From NCBI GenBank assembly GCA_029959195.1, contig CP114120.1, forward strand, positions 1,302,001 through 1,366,000: a DNA stretch of 64,000 bases, in the 5' to 3' direction. The translations under genes and the position numbers were made by a program. The DNA is from Dictyophora rubrovolvata (lineage: Eukaryota; Basidiomycota; Agaricomycetes; Phallales; Phallaceae). The notes under the pieces are model-generated. The model was not told the origin of the DNA. It saw nothing but the letters and a program-made list of their open reading frames with translations, and ran no database searches. Shown here one piece after another: positions 46,300 through 58,335 of this stretch (positions are counted from its first letter, which is position 1; every line of letters begins with the position of its first letter).

Positions 46300-48285
46300 A
46301 TGACTGCTAGAGACAACTCTAACCCTCGGACTACCTATCTTTCGCCTACCCAGACTCAGGCTCCCAATGATGTACGTGGCCCAATTGCATTTTTTCACCG
46401 CTGCCAGCACCTACGGTTGCCTCTATACAGACATATAGTGTACCTGATGACTCTTCAACATTGACACATATTCCGACCGCCCTCGTCGCAAAGTCTATCA
46501 CGCATTTGCCTTGTGATTCCAAATCTCAAGCGATTGGGGGATGCGACCCTGAACATTCCCCCAAACCAAGATTTGAGGATCCGTACGGGTTTCAAGAAGG
46601 TGTAAAGTCTCCCGAAGAATTGCTTGTCCTTCGGAAATCAGGAAGGAAGGGCAAAAAAGTTGAACTCTATCATCGAAGACAAAATGACGTTCGTTTCCTG
46701 TTGATCCTCTTTCTTTCTTTCGTGTTTACAAGCATTGTAGTTGATAGAATATCTTTTAAAACCAATGGAGACTCATACATCTGAAGCGCAGCAAGAAGAG
46801 GAAGCCGCGCGTCTTTCTGTAAGCGAAATTTTCTCGTGCAATGATGCCATGTTCCACCTGACCTGTTTAGGTCAAAATTGCTGTTTGGGCGAGTCTGATT
46901 GCCAATTTTGCTTTGTGTGTGATTCAACGTGAGTATTCCAATTGATGTCCTGTCTAGAGATGTTACCCTCACATGCTACAATCCAGTATACGCGGCTATA
47001 ACATCGGTTTCAATCTCCCTGATTACCACGGGGATAGACTCTGTATTCGACTTAGGCAGTAATATCATGCTCTTCTGGCTGCATCGGAAAGCCAACAATT
47101 TGGATCCTGCCAATTGGCCTATAGGAGGCGCACGGTTGGAGACCATAGGAAATATAGTTTATGGTGAGTCTTTGAAGTCTCAAACTATAAGAGATGGAAA
47201 TAATATTTTTGTAGGTTCTTTGTGAGCTGTCAATCTGTTTTCTCATGAGACTTAAAACCTAAGCACGATTGCGTCTAGGATGAGCTCTGTTAATCTAGTT
47301 GTCACAGTTGAATCTGTCCAAACAATTATTGATCACAAAGGAGATGACACAAACAAGCTCCATATTCCTTCTTTGATTGCTGTTGCTGCTGCTTTAGGTA
47401 TGGTTCATTTGAATCATTTATCTTAACTTGACTCATTCGTTATATTCAGGTGTTAAATTTTTACTGTTCTTGTACTGCTTTGGTATTCGGCGTTCTTCCA
47501 GTCAAGTACAAATTCTTTGGGAAGACCATCGAAATGATTTATGGATTAATACATTTGGTACAGAGTTTATGCTTACTTTGATTTTTACGTTCTCTAAACA
47601 CTTCCGTCGCAGCACTATTGATGTCACTTGGTGGAAGCAAATTGAAGTGGTGTATGTTTTTTGCTAACCTTTTTGAAATCTCCTTGATGATTTCCTATTT
47701 TTTTAGATTTGGATCCTTTGGGAGGGATGGTTGTATGTCTAGTCGTGTTTCTCGATTGACAGGGCTTTTAAAGCAAGCACTAGATTTCATCAGGCGTAAT
47801 TATTTCCTGGGCGCGAACAATCCGCTCGCAATTCGAGCTCCTTGCCGGAAAATCAGCACCTTACGAGTTCATTCAGCTTATTGCTTACAAGGCCACGACA
47901 TTTAGTGAAGAAATCGAGAAGCTGGATACTGTACGGGCCTATCATGTATGTCTTTGTCATTTTCTGCACACCGTGACTCACGAACTGTTGCATTTGTAGA
48001 GCGGACCTGTACGTTCAAACCACATTACTTTAATTACTTTGTTCGCTTATCTTTCTACAGGAATATTACGTGGAAGTGGATGTGGTCATGCCGGCTGATA
48101 CAGAACTGTGGAAAGCACACGATGTGGCGCAGCGACTGCAGGATCAAATTGAATTGTTGCCAAATGTAGAGCGAGCATTTGTACATGTTGATCACGAAAC
48201 TCAACATCGCCCGGTGAGCTTTTTGGCTTGTTTGTTCGTATAGCAGTGGCTTGACATATTTTGATAGGAACATCGTAAATCGTAG
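46300..48285 (+). CDS. Cation diffusion facilitator metal transporter, tandem copy 1
   Basis: A protein of about 430 residues cut into about twelve exons. A hydrophilic N-terminus (MTARDNSNPRTTYLSPT) leads to FEDPYGFQEGVKSPEELLVL and EYLLKPMETHTSEAQQ. The membrane part has VKIAVWASLIANFALCVIQ (TM1), ITTGIDSVFDLGSNIMLFW (TM2 with DxxxD), RLETIGNIVYG, then TM3-TM4, and EDHRNDLWINTF (TM5 with DHRND, again DxxxD). The cytoplasmic CDF tail follows (EVDVVMPADTELWKAHD...FVHVDHETQHRP). Paired DxxxD sites instead of HxxxD point to the Mn-type CDF branch, exporting Mn2+ from cytosol by proton exchange; that is inferred. Exons include a 7-nt one (47215-47221), a 26-nt one (47707-47732) and a 9-nt one (48000-48008). 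All joins are in frame, so the gene looks intact. Copy 2 lies immediately downstream. Confidence 0.87.
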
Positions 48286-48769
48286 AGGTACCTAACAATG
48301 ACCCACGATTGTTGGTACTATTTTTTTACTGAAACCTTTGAATGTCGAAAGATGAACTCTTCCTCGCATAAACATACTTTACGACTCTTTATCTTTTATT
48401 CTTTTAACTCGATATGGTATCGATATTCAAACTCACGATGTCATACAGCTACATTCGCAATTGGAATGTCAGGTCTGACTTTCAAGCAAGTGACTCCATT
48501 TTGGCGTAAATATATCTAGAGTCCCATGTTATTCAACAAAATAGTAGTCGAGTTCCTATCTAGTTACATATTCAATGTTCTCCCCATCACTTTGGGTTCT
48601 TTATCGACTATTGAATTTTTTTTGCTAAAAGCCATTATGTAATTTGACTGATATGAATTCAATTAATCAAAATGCGGCCTTTCAAATCGCGAGTATTAAG
48701 CAGCTGAAGAATGGCGTCAGTGTATCTACAATGGCAGACTCGACCCCAAAAGCCTCTGCTGACTAAGAC
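48286..48769. other. Spacer between the two CDF copies
   Basis: AT-rich 3' flank of the first copy without any gene. The duplicated promoter block of the second copy begins at about 48770. Confidence 0.5.
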
Positions 48770-49080
48770 TCGAGATGAAGGCCTACCACTGTTTCGGATG
48801 TCCCGAGCAATTGGGAAGGGGCGATCTGACTAGTGACTGGGGCTGGATTTTGTTATTTGGAAGGAGACGGAGTCGAGACAGCTATTACCGCCACAAACGC
48901 CGGATTTCCCATTATTAGACTCTGGGACCCAAGGGTACGGTAAAGACACTGATCGGTGCAGATTAACTATGGTTCCGCGTCAGGAATATCTTCTCGCGTG
49001 GCAAGCAAATCAGGATTGTGCGAATTTAAATGCAGCTGCTCACTGTCTCCCATTTCTACTTTCTTTTCTCTTCTTTGCAT
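48770..49080 (+). promoter_or_regulatory. Duplicated upstream block, copy 2 (second CDF gene)
   Basis: Counterpart of 45690-45990. The 25-bp identical block is at 48988-49012, about 420 bp before the start codon, nearly the same distance as in copy 1 (409 bp). Surrounding sequence has diverged by substitutions and small indels. Confidence 0.75.
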
Positions 49081-49407
49081 GGGCAAAGGCTGCGTGGGCG
49101 TGTCACTATCTCTATCTGTTTTTCAAACACCGCCGTATTCCTTCCGTGCTTTCTTACTCGTTCCACCATCACGTCTTATCGCACGAATTGACGAACATAC
49201 AGTCCCACTACTTCACTTTCCGATCCTCCTGGCGAACATTCTTTCTTACCCGTAACCTATAATCATTCCATCCCATCCGTGTCGATTTTGGGACTTCCGG
49301 CCCTTTCTGCTGGTAGAACTCCACTACTCTTTATAGGTCCCTCCAACCCTTTCCCCGATCTATCCCGCCTTTGGACTTACACTTACCACCTGTTCTCTCT
49401 ATTAAAA

Positions 49408-51462
49408 ATGATCGTCAAGGACGACTTCGGCCTGAATACCCATACCTTACCAGCTCAGGTTTCCAGCGATGATGTACGTCAGCTGATTACATCACTCCAC
49501 CTGAGGTGTCACGCTCATGTTCCCCCCTATCACGTTTACAGCGGACATATATACCTCCTGATGATTCTCAAACGACAACTCAAACCCCGACAGCTTCCAA
49601 GTCTGTCACTGATCTTCCTGCCAGCTCCAATTCCGAGACCGCTAACGAGTACGACCTCGAAAAATCCTCCAAACAAGGATTTGACGATCCATACATGTTC
49701 CAAAAGGGTATAAAATCTCCTGAAGAATTGCTTGTTCTTCGCAAATCAGGAAAAGTGGGCAAGAGAGTCGAACGCTATCACCGAAAACAAAATGAGGTTT
49801 GTTTCTTAGCGTGTTCCTGTCCCAACTGCTTCTCTTCCGTGCTCACAAGAGTTTCAGCTGATAGAGTATCTTCTCAAACCAATGGAAACTCATACATCTG
49901 AAGCTCAGCAGCAAGAGGAAGCCGCGCGTCTTTCCGTAAGCGAAATCTCGTCATTTAAATCGCGCCATGTTCTCACACCTGATCAAACCTGTCCCGTTTA
50001 GGTCAAAGTTGCTGTATGGGCCAGTCTCATTGCGAATTTCGCCTTGTGTGTCATTCAGTGTAAGTATCGCTATTATTATACTTTCCGGATCATTTGTCCG
50101 AATCGCCCCAGTATACGCTGCTATTTCGTCACTATCACTCTCCCTCCTTGCCACTGGCATAGACTCCATTTTTGATTTGGGCAGTAATGTCATGCTCTTT
50201 TGGCTACATAAGAAGGCCAAGAGTTTGGACGTCAATAAATGGCCTGTGGGAGGCGCACGATTGGAAACCATAGGAAATATCGTTTATGGTAAGTTTTAGC
50301 GCTTTTAATCATTTGAACTCGAAGAAGATAGCAATATCACGATAGGTTCTTTGTGAGTTACCAATCTGTTTTTTATGCTCGAGCTTGGACCTAAGCACTG
50401 TCGCATTTAGAATGAGTTCTGTCAATTTGGTTGTTACAGTGGAATCTGTCCGGACAATCATTGATCACAGAGGATCAGACACAAATGCACTTCATATTCC
50501 TTCCCTTATTGCCGTTGCAGCCGCTTTAGGTATAATCATTTCTTACTATTGACTTAGTTCGATTGATTTGTCTTATTCAGGTGTCAAATTCTTATTGTTC
50601 TTGTACTGTTTTGGTATTCGACGTTCTTCAAGTCAAGTCCAGATCTTGTGGGAAGACCATAGAAATGATCTATGGATTAATACGTTTGGTAAATGGCTTA
50701 TATTTACTTTCTCGTTTTTGGCATTGCTTACATCTTTTTAACCTTTACACAACAGGAATATTGATGTCAGCCGGAGGAAGTCGTCTAAAGTGGTGTATGT
50801 ATCAAGATATCCTTTTTCTTCCAGGTTTCTCAATCATTTCGTTTTTTTTTAGATTTGGACCCAATGGGGGGGATGATTGTATGTTCAGATATGTTGTAAA
50901 TTTTTGACCGGTTTGAACGAAGCGTTTTCATTGCCAGATTGCTTTAGGCGTAATTATTGCGTGGGCGAGAACGATCCATTCACAATTTGAGCTTCTCGCG
51001 GGGAAATCAGCCCCTCATGAATTCCTGCAACTCATTGTTTACAAGGCTATGACGTTCAGCGACGAAATAGAAAAATTAGATACCGTGCGAGCCTATCACG
51101 TATGTTTCTTTTCCCTGTTATGTATGACTTGCGAACCGGCATTTAATTATTTCTATAACGCAGAGCGGACCGGTGCGCGAGTTTACAATTTTTTTCTGAA
51201 AAACCTCGACTTAGACTTTGCTTTCCTATATAGGATTATTTTGTAGAAGTGGATGTCGTCATGCCGGCTAATACGGAATTGTGGAGAGCCCACGATTTAG
51301 CGCAGCGGTTGCAAGATAAGATTGAGTTATTACCAAATGTAGAGCGGGCATTCGTGCATGTCGATCATGAAACCGAACACCGTCCAGTGAGTGGCTCGTG
51401 GATCCTCCCCAGAGTATGCCGATATATTGAATCATAATCAGGAGCATCGTAAATATGTGTAA
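49408..51462 (+). CDS. Cation diffusion facilitator metal transporter, tandem copy 2
   Basis: A close paralogue of copy 1 with the same exon pattern, about 430 residues. It starts MIVKDDFGLNTHTLPAQ; this ATG (49408) is preferred to the one at 49279 because it aligns with the copy-1 start and first donor. Shared blocks include PEELLVLRKSGK, EYLLKPMETHTSEAQQQEE, VKVAVWASLIANFALCVIQ, LATGIDSIFDLGSNVMLFW, EDHRNDLWINTF and EVDVVMPANTELWRAHD. The microexons are kept: 7 nt (50346-50352), 26 nt (50853-50878) and 9 nt (51164-51172). Both DxxxD metal sites are intact, so both copies should transport. The divergence is mostly in the N-terminus, introns and synonymous sites, which suggests an older duplication under purifying selection. 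It ends EHRKYV. Confidence 0.87.
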
Positions 51463-53075
51463 CAACTATCACTAGTATCTTCTCATACAGAAACAATCTG
51501 CATATTTCCAAGCTTCAAGTTTCTTAAATACCTAATCACCCTGTCATCCTTCTCCGATTGTTCAATACCAAACCTGCCTTGTATGTCGATTACTACTAGA
51601 GTGTCTAAAATTGTCTTTTCTATCTCCAGCATGTTGTCTCATATTTTCGTCTTTTTTCTCATCCTTTTACATTCAAGCTCTCGTCTAGTTTTACATAATG
51701 CCCGAGTATTTTTGAAGTTTTGCTTTCCGTCTCATTTGATTTGGTGTATTGGCGTGTTTCTTGGTGTAAATGCGTATGTATATTATATATACCATAATAA
51801 TGCTGTGATTGATTGGGGACGCTGATAATTCTTTTTTAAAAAAAACAAACCAAGGCTCGTCAACACCGCAGTGTGACCGCACGTCTTTTTGAAGTTTGAA
51901 TTTTCGTGTGACATGTGACAACACGATGTTTGCTCCCGGCGCAATGACCAAGCGACAACAGCACCTATTCTCTTGAAAAAAACATCGTTGCAGCTTATGT
52001 GCTGATATACCACACACAGTTATATTTCGTTACAATCGACGGCGAGCATTGTGCGCACATTTCAGGATGATGCTCATCTCAAGCCTCGAAAGTTGATGCA
52101 ACTGTTCGAAGCGTTCATGTTCCTACGTGCGAGCTTTTATTCAAAACTATCCTCAGACATGAGGAAACTCGGAGACGAAAAATGGAGTAATAACATAGCT
52201 TTCAAGGGTGATGGAAGGTAATCTTAAGTCTCGTGTTTGTTATAAACTAACGCCATTTCACCTGTTTTTTAATTTTCTTATTATTTCATTTAGTTTAAGA
52301 GTTTCATTCTAGTCTAAATCCTTATAATGAATGGTTTCGAATCATGAATGAGAAACGCCAGGGACAGCATAGCACGATCACTGTGGGCATGTTTCCCTCC
52401 TGTAAGCTGGTAATTTCATTATCTCTTTCGATCACAGTCATAGTGAACGTTAGAATCAAATCAACATATGGCCTGGCCGTCGGCGGGGTGGTGACATACA
52501 AGAGGACGGTGAAGCATTTGATTCAAGACCCACTTGATATCCCGCGGAATTTGTATGTACATATCTATCGCCGTATCTGGATACTTTAACTCCACTGAGA
52601 TCGCCTTCCTAACCTTCGAGCTTCGCCTGTCAACCTTGGACATTTGAACCAAGTTCTGATGCCTCTTGTTCCTCCCAAAAATTTCCTGCTTTCACGTAGA
52701 AAAATTAATCGGAAGTTTAACTTGTTGTTATGAATCATAACGATTTTGGTTCGGTGAAGGTGTGTCCTAAAACTTGCCTCGTGGACATCACGTCAGTATA
52801 ACCTCTGAATGGCTCATCATTAGACTTTTTGGACCTGCATATTCTATTGTATACCTCAATTCCGGTCGTAAACGACCGCCTTTTCGTGTCACGCATTTTA
52901 CGCCTTGCTTTAGCCGCATTGTATAGTTCGTTTTTGGTCTCAATCGTTCTGAAGGAACTAAAATCTTGGCGTCTCAAATGTATTATAAAAATGGGGCGAA
53001 TTTGGCAATGAGACTCCCAACCTGGCATTACCCAGTTTACTACCCAACAACTCCTTCAACTCTACACCTGATAAC
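51463..53075. other. Intergenic stretch of 1.6 kb
   Basis: No gene supported. Several short frames on both strands lack domains and codon bias. The region is AT-rich with short T and A runs. Confidence 0.5.
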
Positions 53076-53914
53076 ATGTCGGTTCACACACTCTCCAACC
53101 CATTCGTTCCCCGGTGAGATTCTAAGCAACATTTATATATACGTACTTTCGCTTACTCGCGGATGATATGTACAATAGGGCCTCTGTTGTCCGTTTTTCG
53201 AATGGTGTTTTCGAGATTCGGCTCCACATGCAGGGCGTCGCCTCTGATGTCCAGCTCGTTCCCCATGAGAACTACGTTCTAGTCACGGGGCGCGTTTCTC
53301 CCCGTGCTCATATTGACGCTAATGGAACCACCTCCAAAGTTTTGTGGGCCGACTATCCTTGCGGATACTTCGGACGCGATGTCCAGCTGAAGATCGGTCC
53401 CAACACAACCGTTAGTTTCGACGATTCCTATTTCCCTTTTCAAAGCTTAAGCAATTGCTCCTATTAGATTGTCGTTTTGGAGCGTCGCCAAGAAAGCGAC
53501 GGGCTCGTTATTCGCTATACCCTTAGACCGAAAGCGGGAAACGCATATGGCGTAGTTTATCCTCAAATTGATGCATTCAGTGCCAGCGGGGTTCACCAAT
53601 CTTCGGCCAACGCTGCTTACGCCTCGGCTGTCTTCGCCAATCAACGCTGGACTTCACACGATGGTGTCACTACATTACTGAATCAGCCCGTCTACGGAGC
53701 CGTGAGCTCCAGTATTCCTTACGCCGGTCCATTTGTTACCACTGTTCCCGGCGCAGGTAATGTCGGCTTCGCCGTTGGTGCTGAGGGCAATGCTCAATTC
53801 GGTGGACACGTTGGTGTACATGCTGGTCCAGTCAACATTGACGTTAATGGTGGACTTTCCGCTCACGTCGATACCGGCGTTACTTTGAAAGAGGGTGTTC
53901 AGCCTCTGCTTTAG
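53076..53914 (+). CDS. Conserved-looking hypothetical protein with Gly/Ala-rich C-terminus
   Basis: Three exons encode about 235 residues. Exon 1 is 38 nt (MSVHTLSNPFVP, then CG) and joins exon 2 over a 65-nt intron (53114-53178) to give NPFVPRASVVRFSNGVFEIR. The ATG at 53168 lies inside this intron and is not used in the chosen model. The first half looks like a small beta-sandwich (FEIRLHMQGVASDVQLVPHE, NYVLVTGRVS), faintly like a small heat-shock or lipocalin-type strand set. The second half contains VVLERRQESDGLVIRYTLRP and a Gly/Val-rich repetitive tail (GNVGFAVGAEGNAQFGGHVG). No signal peptide or membrane helix. A TATATATA element at about 53133-53140 falls within the first intron. I do not recognise the family. 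Confidence 0.7.
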
Positions 53915-54146
53915 AATTTTAATTGGGACTACTACCTATGTTGAACTTTTCGTGACCAGGCGCTGGTCTCTGAAATATAATCTCTTCCCCCTTTTTTATG
54001 ATTGGATATGAAGATACCGACGAGCACCTTCCAAGTTGACATTTTACATCTTTTCTGTTAAAATTCCAACGTCGAGGACACAGTAAATCAACAATATTTT
54101 TGAAAAAAAGAATACGAGACCGTCTGGAAAAAAAAAGGCTACAGTA

Positions 54147-57035
54147 TTATACTTGCTGCTGCAAGAAAACAGCCGTATACCCCGGGACAACAATATAGCT
54201 ACTGGAATGAAGTTGGAAAGTTTTCTGAAGGAATTATATTATGATTTGCTTAAACCTTCCAGAGTGAATAATACTCACTTGGAACTTTGCAATACCCGCT
54301 TGTCCACCAAAGTGCCTCAGGAGATATTCTCCGGAAGGTAACCCAGAAACGTCGAGCGAAACCGGAGCGTCTGGGTTTTTGTTGACGATCACCAATGATA
54401 TGGCTTTTCTACCTTTAGTCACATTAGAAGAAGAGGCATATATCCCCAAGAAATCGGGATTAAAGTCCGAGACGTTAACCGTCAAACTAAGGTCTCCGAA
54501 GTACGTTCCGTTACTTGAATGTACTATTAATCATCTCCGGTCAAAACAACGGAAACTTGGATTCTTACCCCCTGTAGAGCCAATAAGCAAGGCCAGCGGC
54601 ACTAGTTGGATCGGGATCCGACCAGTAAGTAGCACTATCGAGTCCAAATTTACCGAATATTCCCAGAGAATCAGCAGTAACGAGACCACCAGAAATGTCG
54701 GAATCCGCTGTTGAATCCCACTCACTGACAGACAATTTAGTTCCCGGATATCTTTCCGCAATTAATTGTTGGAATCTCGGGATCAACATGACGACATTGG
54801 GATTGGGTTCACTGTTCTGGGCGGGATCAGTACCAATCCAAGATTCGTCGACATATGTAGAATCCCAGAATGAGCGAGTCATTCGCATACGCAAAGCCCT
54901 CGTGGGGGCGTCATCTGCAGTTGTATTTCCTTGGAAATAATAATGAAGGTCCAAATAGTCGAGCAGACGTTTTCCGTGAGTGCTTTCAGCCGCCTTCATT
55001 TCTGATAGGAACCAAGGAAGGAAATCCGTGTTGTTGTGTGCAGCGTTGTCGGAGAATCCCACCTGACTTGTCCAATCTTATGAATAAATAGGTACATGAA
55101 ATATTCGGAGCAAAAAAGCAGTTTAGAAACGTACAATACCACCATGAACAAGTTGAAGGAGCGGCTACTTTTACCTCTGGAAGAGACTCCTTAGCGACGA
55201 TTGAGAAATTAACAACGCGAGAAAGTTCTTCATCGTAGTTCATAGGACTTGGGTGTGATTTTAATCATATGAAATGGTAAGAAATATCAGAAAACGCACT
55301 TCGGATGCATATCCTGATGAGTGTTACTAGATATTTCCATTTCATTGTCGATGGTTACTAGCGTAGGCTTGTTGACGAGTCCGGTCAGCCATTGTTTTGC
55401 CGCAGAGGTGTTCCAAGGGATATAAACAAGATCCTGGTTCGGAACAGGTGTGACATAGGAGCCGTTGGGGAACAGACCATCGCCAGCATCAAGCAAGTAA
55501 GGGTCAAAGGACTCCTGGTCTATCCAGTTTAGTTATTTAACTAAAAAAAAAAAAATCATGAGCAAAAAAAAGTATAAATACCGGGATAGACAGTCGCTGG
55601 GTAGGAATATGAAGTCGCATCCTTTGCAACCCAGTCGAGACTAAAGAAAAAAGTCAAATTCGCATTTACTAGTTGCAAAATTAGCTTGATCGTACGCAGG
55701 GATGGCCAATAAGGTATCGGATCCAGCAGCTTGAACCCATTCAATCCATTGATCAGCATCATCATTAGCCCGGTTCTCAAAATACCAGTCATCTCCAGCA
55801 TTGGTAAACCCGCCGAAGGGATTGTATGCAGTCTCGGCATTACCTCCCCATCTAGATATAGTGACACCGAGTTCTTGGATGTAGCTGGCGTCTGTAGGGA
55901 AATTAATTCCGTAAACATGCTCAGATATGAGATGTGTTCCGGATTGGTCAATTCTGTAAAAAAAAATAATTCAACGACTGTTGGGAGGGAATTGAAAATA
56001 CTGACGTAGCATCTGATTTAGCTGGCAGAGCGAAAACAAATGAAGAGTCGCCAGCAGTAATCGTGAGATTACCGGGAGCTAATGAGGAGGCGAGAGTCAG
56101 ATATGTAATAGATACCGAGGGGGTATCTGCGGGGATCAACGTTTCCAGACTTTCAACGGCAAGATTCTACAAGAGTAATTGATTCATGATTTTTTTTTGA
56201 ATTCCTTCATCGTTAGAAAAAAAATCTTACACGACCATTCAGGCTCACGTCGACTTGAGAGAAATCCACGTTTCCAACGGTTGTTACGGCAATAATATTG
56301 TTCATCAGTGGTTCAGCACTCAAGAATTGAGGAGCGACGGTGATAACTGAAACGAGCTTGATGTTATCGATGTAGTACTATAGCCGTTGTATAATCAACA
56401 ACTATTACTGCGAAACCCAGCTGGTAAATCGTAATACTCACAACAGCCCCATCCAAGCCAGCTTGCCAATTAATACGATTCCAAGAACCGTTGCCCTTGA
56501 AAAAAATTTCTATTATTGACGATGGCTCGTCGATAACTAAAAGGACAAGTGCTAACGAGAGCGCCACCATTCGGGGGAATATCATTAAAATTGAGCAAAA
56601 TTGAGGTGAAATTGTTGGACGTGATCGGGTTGCTCAAGGAGGACAGCGATATGGAAGCCGACTCAGTGTTGTCTACAGTATCCTCTATCGTGATGGTTAA
56701 GTCCGGTTGATCCCCCTACAGATGAGATTACTATAAGCTGAGGTAAAAATGGCTGGGGCTGTATTTTTTTTTACCGAAATGTCAAAACTCAAGCCTGCAA
56801 AAGTGTTGTTGAATGCTGTTGGGTTTTCAAGCGACAATGCGGAGTATTCCGTCGAGTTTACGAAGATACTGCTTGTGCCTTCAGCCATAGTCGTTGCATC
56901 GTAGTTAATGGTACTTCCCCAGCTCCAGTCTTCCCACCCCGGAGCAAGAGCGTCATCGCTGTAGATGACTTCGTCGGCGGAAACCAAGGGAAAGAGGAAG
57001 ATAATAAAGCCCGGTAAGTTTTTGAGGCTTTTCAT
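54147..57035 (-). CDS. Secreted glycoside hydrolase family 44
   Basis: Roughly 750-800 residues from about ten exons. The first 20 residues (MKSLKNLPGFIIFLFPLVSA) are a signal peptide. An N-terminal beta-rich module follows (LDGAVYYIDNIKLVSV), looking like a carbohydrate-binding or galactose-binding-like fold. The catalytic barrel contains VYGINFPTDASYIQELG, TISRWGGNAETAYNPFGGF, LLAIPALDWVAKD, then TIDNEMEISSNTHQDMHP with the presumed acid/base Glu, DLHYYFQGN, and KLSVSEWDSTADSD with the presumed nucleophile Glu. A small beta-sandwich closes it (VNKNPDAPVSLDVSGLPSGE, ending VFLQQQV). GH44 enzymes cut beta-1,4-glucan and xyloglucan backbones in plant cell walls. All joins keep the frame. A convergent hypothetical gene ends 232 bp away. 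Confidence 0.88.
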
Positions 57036-58335
57036 AACAAGGATGTCGACCTTCCAAGCAAAGTCAATTTTTTCTCTGAAAAATAGAGCAAGACCTTTTA
57101 TAACACGTTGAATGATTGATCCATTAAGCTTGCGGGTTGATTTCGGTCGATGCGGACCTCGCGGTGGAACTTTCACTTTCACTGAAGCTTTGGGAAAGTA
57201 GGTATTCCAGAAAACCGCTGAACGAAGATCGGCATGAGAATTTCTCCGAAATCGGAAAAACATGGTTGTTGATTGATGATTCTTACCTGTGTGTAACATG
57301 AGCAAACTGTTTCCCCCACACAGTATAATTACAACCTGGTCGTTCAACAAAAAAAGTGTGGGTATACTATGATCCAGACACGTTGACAAGCGAGCTAATT
57401 TCATGAAAATGAAATATAGACAGAGTCATTGCGTGATTTCCAAGCTGATCGTAAAGAGCCGAGCAAATGAGACTAAGACATTTTTGATATCGAAAATTAA
57501 CGCATGATTGTCGCAAGTTATGTTCGAAAATTCGACGCATTTCGTGGAACCACAAGATTTGACGCTGAGGCCGCCGGTATAGTATCGGAACGGGGAGATT
57601 GGAAAAGCATATTGGAAGACTAAAAGCATGTTGGAAGACTAACCCTAGGATTGGGTAGGATCAGTCTGTCGGATGCAATACCTTATAGTGCAATTAATAT
57701 GATCTAGAGTAAGTATGCTTCCATGAATAAGTAAGCCAATGAATGCCAGGATGACTTTCTCGAGGTTGTTTCGGACTCCCAAATCCAGAGATCGTTTGCA
57801 GTTATCATAGCCGGGAGATTCAAACTGGTTGGCCTTTTTCTTCATTTCTTTGAGTTTAGTCTTGAGTGTTGCTAGGAATCCGTGATATTGGCGAGTAGTC
57901 GGTAGACGGATGTCAAGGATCTCGTTTGTACAGGACTTTGATTCAATCACCAAAGACCACGTCTTTGAACGACTGGGAATCACTGGGAATTCTGTGAGTC
58001 TATGGCGTTTCATTTGATCATCTGCTTCGGAGACAATTAAAAGGGAATGAAGGTCAAAAATGGAAGTGTTCTAGTAGTAAACACAAAACACAGAACAATT
58101 ACATAAAATGACGAGCACCTCAGCTTTGATGTAATTACTTACGGAATTTTCAAGCTTTCACCATTTCACTTTGCAGATATCAGACCGGAGCACTCAAAGT
58201 AGAAAGATGTTATAGTTTGAGTTCAAGTTGCGCTGTGACATAGGCGGACAAAACAGACGCTCAGCAACAAATATCGTTTAAACACTGCCACGTCCTCAAA
58301 AGTAATACTCCTTCGTTCCTTACCATTAATCGACG
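57036..58335. other. Intergenic stretch between GH44 and RAMP4
   Basis: It includes the GH44 promoter. A 122-codon minus-strand frame at 57645-58013 (starting MKRHRLTEFPVIPSRS) is open and has a hydrophobic segment near its end, but shows no domain or flanking splice support, so it is not called. Confidence 0.45.

Noticed and set aside
53168-53178. ATG at 53168 as the start of the hypothetical gene
   Set aside because: It lies in a 65-nt intron with good signals. The upstream 38-nt exon gives a continuous N-terminus (MSVHTLSNPFVP) in the same frame.
57645-58013. 122-codon minus-strand frame
   Set aside because: Open by chance is plausible. No domain, no conserved neighbours and no clear promoter; kept only as a note in the gap entry.
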